From Nemopilema nomurai (Eukaryota > Cnidaria > Scyphozoa > Rhizostomeae > Rhizostomatidae), in contig PEDN01001375.1 of the NCBI GenBank assembly GCA_003864495.1, positions 62,001-126,000 on the forward strand: a DNA stretch of 64,000 bases, written 5' to 3'. This document shows positions 35,501-46,642 of this stretch, piece after piece (position 1 is the stretch's first letter; each line of letters opens with the position of its first letter). The position numbers and the translations under genes were made by a program. A model generated the notes under the pieces. It did no database searches. It saw only the letters and a program-made list of their open reading frames with translations, and was not told the DNA's origin.

Positions 35501-38500
35501 TTCATTTGCTGTTATTTGCTTGATTGCTATTTACTAAAATTTGGAGATGTATAGATGAAGGAACCTCAGAGACAGTAAAAGGAAGGAATATTTTTTGTTG
35601 ATTATTTTTTGACTGTGTGTAGGAAACATTTGATCAAGATATGTCTATTGATGCTCGCTTTGGTATTTGATTTATTGAAGGTTCCCAAAGTGAAGATAGC
35701 GAAGCTGAAGATGTTGGTGAACACAAAGTTTCAGCCACATCAAAACAAGTAATTATTTATTCATAATTACCTCAATTTATACACTAAAATCTTGAATAAT
35801 TAAAAACAAAAGGGAGTTATAATGTCATACTGAGTCAAAGGCTCTACTTGCAGACCCAACTGTTCAATGTTTTAAAGTCCCCACTTGTCAGAGCTGCATG
35901 CACGGAAAAATTTTTGGATAATGCCACATATAGCGAAAGGGTTCTCAGTGATTTGAATTGAATAAAACTTAGCTGAAGTCATGACAATCATTTTTGCATT
36001 TTGTGCTCTGTAAAGGTTTGAGGTGGGTTTCCTCTAAGAATTGTCAAATCCTTTCTCAGGCCAAGCAAAAGCAAGTTCATGATGATGATGATGAGTATGA
36101 TTCATTCTTTGATGATGAAGATGAGACTTCTGAAAGTTCTGATGATGATGACTTGCCAGCTGGTGGTACCAGGGTCTTGACGGCAGCCATGTTTTTGAGG
36201 ACTGATAAGTATGTTTATTTAGTATGCTCCATGTTTATCAATAATTTTATCTGCATTTTGTGTATCCTTTCTTATGCACATATCGTATCCCACATTGTTG
36301 GTAGAAAGTGCATTGTGGTATCTCCGGATGTCATTCTATATGATACTCGGTCGTTAAACCAATGCTATAGAAACTGTACACACTGAGCATCGTTAGAGGG
36401 CAGATTTTCAATGCTGCTTTTCTTGGTCAAGAATACTACATTTTGTTGTTTGATGTTGTTGTTGAGTTTGTTTATGAATGATAACTGACAATTATTCTTT
36501 GCATGTCTAAGGCTATTTTTTTCTCATACTTTCTAAGAACTGACGCCAAAGTTGAAAAGAAAGATAAGAGTGGGAAAAAGGGTAAGATTGATGTTGAAGA
36601 TGGAGGGGAACCAGGAAGAAAAACTGAAGGAAGAAGAAGAGCAGGAAAAGATATTGCATTTGCTGATCAAGATGGCTTCATAGAAGTCACAAGGGTAATG
36701 CTTTGTCATTTTTTGGAAGTGTAGGTAAAGTTTTTGCCAGATGGGTAAGCCTTCCTTTCTCCCACTTGGAGGGTATGTTTACATAAAATCCTGGCCCACT
36801 TAACAAGTAGAGAATTTGTGGCTTTTTAAGCATCCGTAATGGTGGCAAATTGTCTTTCTCTCTCTAAGTTAAATACTAAGTTTGGGTTTTATTGTATTTA
36901 TGCAGGTAATGTAGTTTCCAAGTCAGCAAGTCTCTTGTTTCATGCTAGCTAAAGCATTTTATATTAAATATACAAACAATCTGTATTTTGCATCCATACA
37001 GCTTGCGCATGTAAGTCATACAATGCAATGTTTTCTTTTATCAGGAGAAATCAAGACAGCTTTTCCCCAAGGATGTTGAGATTAACCACCAGGCTGTTCT
37101 CAAGAAATTGCAGGAGATCCTTGCTGTCCGTGGAAAGAAAGTAAGATTATTTACTATCAGATATAGCCAAGAATCCTAATGGTTTACAGTTTTTCAGCAA
37201 TGTTCTTGATTAAAGAATTTCAAGAATTTTACAATTGCAAGCTTTCATAGCATAAAAACGAATCTAGAAATATGGCATAACAGTTCATTTACAATTCAAA
37301 ATTATTTTTAACCCCAGAGCACTGATAAGCCTGATCAAGTTGGTTATTTTAAAGAGCTGAAGAAAATTTCTGAAAAGCATAATCTTGGTAAGTAAAATTT
37401 TGTTTGTATTTAAGGTAAATCAGAAAGTTTTGTTTATATTTATCATATATTGTATATATTGTTTTTTGTTAAGAATCACTGGAGATGATTCTGCAGAATG
37501 AATTTCTTTTTTCTCATGCTTTTCATCATCTACGATTTGCGGTTTCAGTAAGCTTTTGAAATAGACTGTTCTTTACCTTTTTGTTGATAATCTTGTTTTA
37601 GGTCCCGCTGTAAGTCTCAAAATAACTTTCAACATAATGGCTGCCATATTTGATTCAGTTCCAAGCACTGATTCACCGTTGAAACCAGATATGTGGAAAA
37701 GGTAAAAAACTTTTGGTGTAATGTGATAGTCGTTAAGAAGCAATAAATGTTATTTATTGAGAAATTTGTAAAAACAGGCTAAAATGTATGTTTTCTATAT
37801 TCAGTGTGGATAATGCCAAGTCAGGGAAGAAAACTAGACTAACTTTACCACACAAATTTTAAAAAGTTGAGATCAAAATGTAAACCGTGACAGGGGTAAA
37901 TGGACTTAAAAGGTGATGCAATTAACGAAGTTAGTAAAAGGCAAGTGGGAATGATGTAATATTGTTCCTAAGAACTCTGAGATAATGGGAAATTAGTGCA
38001 AAAGGATATGACAGGGTCACTATAATTGTGCAGGGTCACTAACATTAGTTTGTAAGGAACTTATACATTGACAAATTTCTTAATACCAGGCTTGTTAATG
38101 TTGAGGATCCATACATCGTGCATTTCTTCCGTAATGAATAATTGGGCTGTCTGTTTTTAATTAATGAAGCGATTTCTGCTATATGGGACTGTTGTACGTT
38201 GATGTTAATTTTTTTCTTGTTTTGTTAAAAGTGCTCTGGAAGAAATTCAAAATATCCTGACAATATTAGAAGAAAACGAAGGCATTCAGCTTGGCGACAA
38301 CATTGCTGATGATGCAGAGAATGTCGAGGTTAGCCTAACAATATTTTCTTTTCGTCGATTTCTTTGTCTGTAAGTGAAATTCACGAAATGGTTTCCTTGA
38401 GCTTTTGTCAAAATCCTGACTTTGTGTCATTGCCAGACGTTTGCGGTTCAAAGGCTGCAGCTCGAGGTTACAGTTCAAGGTCAAGGTTACAGTTCAAAGG

Positions 38501-41500
38501 CTATAGTTCAATCAATGAAATTGCTTCTTTGAACTTGTGGCTGCATAAGTGGACACTTAACTAAGGTTAATACCTTTATCATAAAGTACTTCTAAGAATG
38601 TGAAATTTCATCTAAATACCTTGTTTTTTCTTAGAAAACAGAGGAGCCATTTAGGGTCCGTGGATGTCCGTTTACAGTTTTGGAGCGTCTTTACACCGAA
38701 TTTATGAAGGTCCTGCAGAACACTGATTGTCACTCTACCGAATATGTTGACAGGTAAAAGACTTATTCACAAGTTTTCTTAGTTCATAAGCTAGTTAAAC
38801 ATTTCACCATATCTGCCTGAGCGTATTTTACACCAAACAGATTGTACTTATCCAGCAGTTTTGTCCTTAAAAATCGAGCATCGCTAAACAGTGGCTTTCA
38901 CATCGCTAATTGAGGCTTGTATTCCACTATTCCGTCGGTGGAAGATGCTACAATACTCTTCTATTTTCTTTTTCTAGATTAAGAGACGAAGCCTTGCTGA
39001 CAAAAATCATTCTTCGAATGCAAAGTTATTTGGAGAAAACATCCACTGCTGATTTGATCTCAAGCATCTATCTATTGCGAATTGAGCATATTTACTATAA
39101 GGTACTGGCAATAGGTTCTTTTTCTTCCTTGATAAGCAATATAGGAAGTGCTCTTGTTTACAAGGTTATGACGTCATATGGTACTGTCGCCCCTTTTACA
39201 AGACCCTTGAGCACAATGATGACCATTGATCTGTATCGGTTCCTGTACCTACCTGGTGGCAGGGTGTGTTCTAGAAGCATTTTGGGGTAGTGTCCCAAAC
39301 GCACACGTTTTCCTTCTTTTTCTTTATAGTCTTTTTGTTCATTTATAATTTTTTGTTTTAACGAATGTTCAATTTTTTGTAGCTTGACATGAATGCTCTA
39401 AAGAAAATAAGAGAACAAGTAGAGAAGAGTGGACAGAATCAAGGTATTTCGTGTTATTGATTAATTCTCTTCGCTTTCGGCCAGGATTGATTCCTTAATT
39501 ACATTTCTGCGAGTTACAATAAACGACCGCTGTTTACTAACTGTTTTTAATCAATTACTTATGGGGATTATTTTAACGGTGATAACGATGGCTGTTATAA
39601 CACGTCCTTCTGAGAGAAAAAATAAATTTCGCTTACAGTGTTGAATTTTTCTAATGCTTAATTTTATTTTAAACTAAGCTGATCCGGTCAGTTTCCTCCA
39701 GATCCACCCTCTTCTTCGTGGTTTGCTACTCCGCAGCAGCTTCTTTTTCAAGTTGTGCTTTGATTAGACCGTTTTCGATGTTCACGAATTCGATCATTGT
39801 ACGGCACAAAGAGCAACGTCTTGTGGTTGTCAGGCTTTGGAGGTGGCTGTCTTTCATCGCTAAAATCACAAGAGAACAGTTCAATAGAAATATTCCATGT
39901 TCACCTGATCACGATCATTTGTCTTCTTTTGTTGATGCATCTAAGATATCTAATTGAGATTTCGGTTTTTGATTTTCAGCCGGACTACGAGCTGGAAAAG
40001 AGGCGTTCCCAGAGAAGCAGGAGGAAGAGAAGAAAACCGAGGCTGAAGCTGAACCAGAGGCCGCGGCCGAAACGAAAAAGGATGAGACGAGTCCGCCCGA
40101 GAAGAAAGCCAGTGAAAGTCCGGCAGAGCCCAGTCCGGCAGAACCCAGTCCGGCAGAACCCAGTCCGGCAGAGCCCAGTCCGGCAGAGCCTAGTCCGGCA
40201 GAACCCAGTCCGGCAGAAGAAGCGGATCTGGCACCAAGCGAAAGTAACTCGGAAATCATAGACAAACTGTGCAAGTATGTGTACACAAACGGGTCAGACC
40301 GAGTGCGAACACGTGCCATGCTGTGTCACATTTACCATCATGCCTTGCACGATCGGCTGTACGAGGCGAGAGACCTGATACTGATCTCGCATCTGCAAGA
40401 GACTATCCAGCATTCGGACATTCCCACCCAGGTGAGCATGCGCAGTGGGCCTTTTTATTAGGTAACCAAAGTGTATTTCTATTTTACGCATTCTAAGTAG
40501 ACCCTGCTTGACCTGCGCTGTCTCTGCAGGGGGGAAAACGTGTGCAAGATAAAAGGGGCCTAGCAAACACATTATGACGTCACTGTCATCATGTATGCGG
40601 TGATGCTCCTACAGTCTCAAAATGTTTAGAGTAATTTAATCGCTCTCTGATTGGTTCAATAACATTAATTGCCTGTGTAATTTTCTGTAGCTTGTTCTCT
40701 GCCTGTGATCCAGTGTATCATTTAATTGATTCAACCGAACCTTTGACTAATGCTTTGCAGAATCTTGTTTACATTGTTAACCCTTACCGTATACATTTAT
40801 TTTGTACAGTAACAGTTGAATTAATTGCGTGCGGATTTAATTGGTTTGTGTCTTCCTCCAACAGATCCTCTACAATCGCACGATGGTCCAACTTGGATTG
40901 TGTGCCTTCCGCCACGGAATGATCCGAGATGCCCACAGTGCACTGCTGGACGTACAGTCAACCAATAGGGTGAAGGAGCTTCTTGCCCAGGTAATCATAG
41001 ATCTACAACCTGAAGCACCAGTACTAATGAATATGCAACCCGTGCCGATATGCCTTATCAATATTTGCCAGCCATGCCTTGTCTCCAGAGGAAGAAATTC
41101 ATAGTGCTCTTGTATTTTTCCACGAATATTCAAATTCTATGCAGTATAAAAAAATCTGTTCTGTTTCTTTTGACTGGTTTTCTTTCTTTTCTTTCTGGTT
41201 TTCTTTCTTTTCTTTCTGGTTTTCTTATAGATTCTTTTCCATTTTCCTTTTTAGGGACTAATGAACAGCAAAAACTTCGAGAGGTCTGCAGAACAAGAGA
41301 AAATCGAAAAGCGAAGACTTGTAAGTATTACTTTCCCACTTTGCACGATACAGCTTTGTTGAGAAACTGGTTGTCGTTAAATTTGACCGATCAACATGAT
41401 CTTAAGCATTGTAAAATAAATTGGGATGAGATATAAATTCTATTAAATCTTCACTCTGGTATTAATGAAGTTTCTCGTCTGGTATTTTTCTTGAATGTAG

Positions 41501-44500
41501 CTGTGCTCTTGACTGAAACTTTATTTGTTTACCCTTGTGATTGACAGGTTCCATTCCACATGCACATAAATTTGGAACTTCTTGAGTGTGTTTATCTTAC
41601 TTCGGCGTTGCTTTTGGAGATTCCTTATATGGCAGGTAGGGCCTTGTGTACATTTAAGCAAGTAGCCATTCTTACTTATTTATTATTGTTATTTCATTAG
41701 ACACTTCTGTCTGTTTTAAAACGTGGATTTGCAGAGTTCCTCTTTTCAAGATGATAGCTGCGACGTGCCACATGGTAGATAAATTGCCTAGATAAAGACA
41801 AAATAGCCATTTGTTGATGGTATTTCATTGACACATCCATGAATTACCAGGTTAAGACATGTACTTATACATAATCGGTTAAGACATATGTCATCTGTGT
41901 AACGTCCTATATCAACTTTATTGGATTCTTGATAGAAGTTGGTCAATTCTAAAGGAATAGTTTGTAATGTTATGAGCGTGAAAAACGACAAGAAAACATC
42001 CTCCCAGCATTTACTGTAATTGATAAAAGAAACTTGGAAAGATCGCTATACATTGCGCTGACTCGATTTAATGTAATTTATTTTAGCTCGAGAGTACGAC
42101 AGTCGTAGACGGGTGATCAGCAAAAGCTTCCGCAATCAACTACGCAACAGCGATCGCCAGCCGTTGGTCGGTAAGTAGGATGTTATTCGTTTCACCCAGA
42201 TGTGCAGTAGACCTGGTGAAACTGCGAATTGCTTTTACTATTGGGTAATGACGTGTTGACTTTCAAGCACCTTTGCCTTGCTCACAGGACCCCCTGAAAC
42301 GATGCGAGAGCACATTGTTGCTGCAGCCAAAGCCATGAAGAAAGGAGACTGGAAGCAATGCTCGGACTATATTCTTGCTATCAAGGTGATCTATTCTATT
42401 GTTCTTGTCACTGTTGTTATGACCTTTAATCAAAGTGGAACTTTCTACGCCCATTTCTAGTCAGCACGCTTTCTCTCAGTAGAAGGACGTGTGTTACAGA
42501 AATGGAAGAATACCCAACCTCTCTTTGCAAATGCTAGCTTCGTTTTGATTCTTCATTTGCTTTCGGGGAGGTCTTGGTTGCTTTCCAGAGTGAGATGTGG
42601 TTGTTGTTGTCACCACCGCTTTAGTGCGAAAGCAAACATTCTTATTGACATCATCATTTCTAGATTTGCTTCTCGTTTAGGGTGGGGCCCAGCTTTTTCT
42701 TGGTCTTAGAGCTAAGTTTTTCGCCGTAGTTTTCACAACAGAATCTAGCATGTGATATTTATCAGAGCAGAAACTGTTTCCATTTCTCGCAATTGCGAAA
42801 CATTTCTGTCATTAGGGATACGGATATTTCTTTCCCCTCTTAATTAGTCATGCCTTCTCTCCATTAGAGCTGGAATTTATTCAGCAAATCTGATGAAGTT
42901 AAAGAAATGCTTACAAAGTGAGTATAGAAATGCATTTTTATTAGATGCATTTTTACTACACGCATTTCTATTACATGCATTTTAACAGCCGATCGTAAAA
43001 CAGCGGGAGTCTTTTGCTGTCATCCTGTTTTATCTTGCCATCCAGTGCGGTAGGAAATAATTGCATGCGAATCCGAACGTATTTTCTTAAACGTCTTTGT
43101 TGTTTATTCTCAGTGACTTTTCAACATTTTTTCCGTCCTAGAAAATAAAGGAGGAGAGTTTACGCACATACTTGTTTACGTATAACAAGGTTTATGATTC
43201 CATTAGGTACGTATTGATAGTTTTATCGTATGTTAGTTTATATTGTGAACCAACGCCCAAGTTTCCAGTATCGGCTTTTATTGCCCAAGGTGCTGGTGCG
43301 CGCGAAAATTCACACGTGAAAAGGCATCGTCAAAGAGACGCGTTGGTATCCGTTGTATCTCATTCGAGCTGTATCGTTGTTTTTTCGCCTTTTCTTCATA
43401 TCCATTCTGCATTGATACAAAAATTACCCCCGTTTCTCCAAGATGATTATATTTCCAGTTATCGCTTTAAGCTTCCTCGCTGGGCCCAAAGTGATTGCGT
43501 CCGGTTATGTTCTCCCCTTTTACGTTCGATCTTCAGGTTATACACACGTTCTCTTTTCTCTTTTCAGCATGCATAATTTGGCACAGATGTTTTCATTACC
43601 CCCTGCGATTGTGCACAGTATCGTCAGCAAAATGATTATTGGCGAGGAACTGCAGGTAAATATTTCGTCGTGATTTCATTGTTATCGTGGAATTGAGTAC
43701 CTGGCAGCAACCATGCTAGAAAATCTCCCTTGTTTTTCTCTTAAGCAATAAAGCTTTGTTACATTCGTGCCTCTATTCTAGGCCTAGTGATCCCATCTCT
43801 GCCTGCTGCTTTCTCCTCTTTATTACAACTTTGATCGATGGGCCTAAGTCGCTTTAAATGTTTAGACGATAAGCGAAACGTCTTACGAAATTGTTTTCTT
43901 TGAGTTTATATATATATATATGTTCAAATTGTTGCGCATATATGAGTCATGCCCCAGATTTTACCGTCTAAAACTAAAGGGGACTGGTTTTCGATTTAAC
44001 TCAAATTTTAAACCATCATGGTTTTGTGCAGATGCAGATGATTAGTGGATAGTGCAGTTCACTTTAAAGTGTATCGTGACGTAGTGGTCTGTCCTGCAGT
44101 AACTGTGTTCCTATCGACAGTGTACTAATTTTTATGTTCTATCTCGCAGGCATCGTGGGACGAACCAACCCAAACACTGATCTTGAACCACGGCGCTGAA
44201 CCAACGCTCCTTCAAAGCTTGACATTGCAACTTGCAGACAAGGTATGGGCTAATTGGTTTTCCTTCGCAATTCACACGTATCAATCCACGTATCAATCCA
44301 CGTGTTTTTCTGTGCATGCAACGATTATTTCAAGCGCATTTGGTTTCCGTGCCCCCACAGTTACCGGAAGTGACATTAGCATGAATATATTGCTGGAGAT
44401 GCAGATAGTTTTTCTTTTAAGGAAAAATGATTAGTGACGCATGTTACTAGTTTTTTATCAAACTTTCTTATTTGTAGATTGGAAGTCTTGTCGAACAATA

Positions 44501-45053
44501 CGAGCGTATAAGCGACTTCAAACACGGCGGGTACTTTGATAAAGGAAGACAAGGTGAGGCACGACGCGCGGTCCCTCTTCTGATACCCCCTCCCCCGGTC
44601 CCTCTTCTGATACCCCTCCCCCCTGTGTTTTCTTGTGAGCCGGTTGTAAGAGCTCTTTTATCATGATCCTCCTCTGCATCAACCTTTTCATGTGAATCGC
44701 TGTAATTTAAGCTCCACTTTTTAACATGTCTACTATGTTTTGTTTTCCCCATTCTTTGTGAAGCCTAGAAGGCGACGCCTTATACAAAACGTGCGATACG
44801 AATGAAGTGAATACAGCGACTTCACACAAATGAATTGAGCAGAGTCATTAACAATGGTCTAGAGTCTAGGCTACGTCAGGGCACAGACTCCATTACGTGA
44901 CGTCATTTCACATTCATGTTCCCCAAGACGAAATTTGCATTGACGATTGGTTGATGCGATGTTTACCTCTCTTCAAATCAAAATGAAGTGATTGCCATAT
45001 CTGATTCACGTAATGCTTACTTTGTAGGACGATTCAGGCACGGAAGACAGTAG
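32566..45053 (+). CDS. EIF3C: Eukaryotic translation initiation factor 3 subunit C
   Basis: Twenty-nine exons: 32566-32678, 33027-33092, 33500-33576, 33686-33798, 34517-34567, 34869-34943, 35118-35166, 35681-35748, 36060-36208, 36538-36694, 37045-37140, 37318-37387, 37602-37701, 38232-38328, 38635-38753, 38978-39101, 39383-39443, 39980-40431, 40865-40990, 41255-41320, 41548-41635, 42087-42170, 42288-42385, 42868-42917, 43142-43206, 43568-43655, 44150-44242, 44478-44553, 45028-45053. The product, about 965 residues, is the scaffold subunit of eIF3, which brings the 40S ribosome and initiator complex to mRNA. It starts [17 protein letters not shown] as in other animals, has acidic [15 protein letters not shown] tracts, the family core [33 protein letters not shown], and a C-terminal PCI/winged-helix region ([30 protein letters not shown]). 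Summed exons give 2897 nt, one short of a multiple of three; the deficit is at the 42917/43142 junction. Confidence 0.95.
34000..34500. repeat. Possible decayed transposon segment in eIF3c intron 4
   Basis: The 718-bp intron 33799-34516 contains a stretch around ATTCCTTAAATCCTTAGGTA and GGGGATTCCAAATTTTTG that resembles interspersed elements of marine invertebrates as I remember them. No ends, target duplications or ORF can be defined from this one copy. Confidence 0.2.
40117..40218 (+). repeat. In-frame 15-bp coding minisatellite (Ser-Pro-Ala-Glu-Pro)n in eIF3c exon 18
   Basis: Seven copies of AGTCCGGCAGARCCC, the last incomplete, encode a run of SPAEP pentapeptides from about residue 575. 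They lie in an 84-residue Glu/Lys/Ala/Pro-rich linker, between the YYK helix and the conserved LCKYVY block. Vertebrate eIF3c has a shorter linker at this point. Slippage has probably lengthened it. Confidence 0.92.
41173..41226. repeat. 21-bp pyrimidine tandem repeat near an eIF3c acceptor
   Basis: Units of CTGGTTTTCTTTCTTTTCTTT repeat about 2.5 times, ending about 28 bases before the acceptor of exon 20 (41255). It extends the polypyrimidine tract of that intron. Confidence 0.75.
42928..42983. repeat. Short A/T-rich tandem repeat just after the exon 24 donor of eIF3c
   Basis: Diverged units around ATGCATTTTTATTA, spaced about 15 bases apart, occupy the first part of intron 24. They begin about 10 bases after the irregular donor site. 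Confidence 0.7.
44570..44624. repeat. 27-bp minisatellite, two copies, in eIF3c intron 28
   Basis: GGTCCCTCTTCTGATACCCC followed by a C-rich tail occurs twice, 27 bases apart, shortly after the exon 28 donor. Confidence 0.8.
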
Positions 45054-46642
45054 CGGAACGAGAACGTCAACACTGATTATTTGCTTCAAAGGAAAGATTG
45101 GAATTTACTGGAGAGACGAACGCACTGACGGCTCTCACTATCATTATAAATATCATCAATGGAAAATTTTACTGTTAAAATGTTGATGGTCATTGGTACG
45201 CACCGCGTGCATTTGGCCAATACAACTTCCTATAGATTCAGCAACAGTTTGCTTCGGAAAATAAACAAAGGCCTTCTGGGCCTAAAATTCGACCGTCATC
45301 AAATGACTGTAATGTATGTTTCGATAAATGCAAAAATGCTAGAGTTTTCGTCACTAAAATTCAATTCTGGCGAAGTTGGGTTGCTCCGGGGGAATTAGGC
45401 CGAAAATATCAGCAGTTCTTTACCTTTGTCAGTCGTAAGGAGACCTCTATGGTCTTGTGTGTTTTGGATGAAGTAAACTGTTGCCCAAATCTATTTGTCT
45501 GTATCTGTAAACTGTTATTTATCTGCAAAACTATATTATCGGAGCTTTGGCTAGAGAATATTAAAAGTAGTTGATGCTTTATGAATACTATCCTGTTTTC
45601 GTCTCAATTTTTGTCCTTTCTGCCTTGCATTGGTAAAAGATTTGCAAATCTGTCTCTCTGGGACTGCATTTGCATACGTCATCTTCGCCGTTAGAAACAG
45701 TCTAGATGGAATTGTCATCCTGAGTTGCACAGGATGTTATCCTGACTCTAGTCGGGGAGCGATCGGTTGATTGCAGTCAGCCAGTTTCTTAGCGTATATA
45801 GCCAACGACTATCGCATTCATACAGACGCCCTATCCACTAACTCCCCTTTTAAACCCTGTATAAGGCCAAAAACGTCATCGGTGGACATAGAAGCAAACC
45901 GAATCCTCCACAAGATTAAGAGGCGTTTACATCGAGAAGCGAGAGGCGAAGAAGTACGCACTCATTACCTTTTAAATGTTTTCGTAAACAGAACATAGCA
46001 ACTTGAATCACGAGTTGAAATCCTCCTTAGCGGCTACGATACAATGTGTGTAACCAGTCGCGTGGTATCATTGTTTGCCAGCTACACCGCGTGATAGACG
46101 TTCCTGCTACATTTTGGGGGGGGGGGCGTTGTAACCCTTGTAAGGGACCGCATATGACGAGGGCTTTACCTCGTGATGGCTTTGAGCTGATTCTCCTAAA
46201 GAAATCGCACGGATGTCAATTTGTTTGTAATGTAAATAACATATAGATATAACAAGCCGTTCCATCTCTAACAACATCGTCAAATGACCAACTACAGTAT
46301 TCATTTCATTGCACAATTTCCTAAACCGGCGAAAAATAAATTATCCGGTCGCATTCTTCTCAGTTCGGTCATTACTCACCGATCGTTTATCGCCCTAAAC
46401 CATTCGGAGATAATTGGGAAATTAACTGAGTTTAATTGACTTGAAGTTTGGGATCTTCGTTTTGAATTCTGACACGTATGTGGTTAATGCATTCTTAATG
46501 GCGAATGGATATGCCCTCGTTGCATAATGATAGGAGGGAGATGAGATTATTACTTCCTTGCGGTCTCGGGAAATAAATGCACAAGCCAACTCTGCATTCA
46601 ACATTTGACAACCCTCCTCTAGAGCACCCCTAGCCGGACACA
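45054..46642. other. Intergenic region between eIF3c and the aldo-keto-reductase-like gene
   Basis: Includes the eIF3c 3' UTR, with a candidate AATAAA at 45260-45265, and the upstream region of the next gene. A G homopolymer occurs near 46115. No gene or RNA was recognised. Confidence 0.55.

Noticed and set aside
36503..36537. ATG of the open frame at 36503 as a gene start
   Set aside because: It lies in an eIF3c intron; the real exon begins at 36538 after an AAG acceptor.
39797..40261. 154-codon Arg/Lys/Pro-rich open frame
   Set aside because: It is the wrong reading frame of eIF3c exon 18 plus upstream intron; the correct frame is fixed by the flanking LCKYVY and CHIYHHAL motifs.
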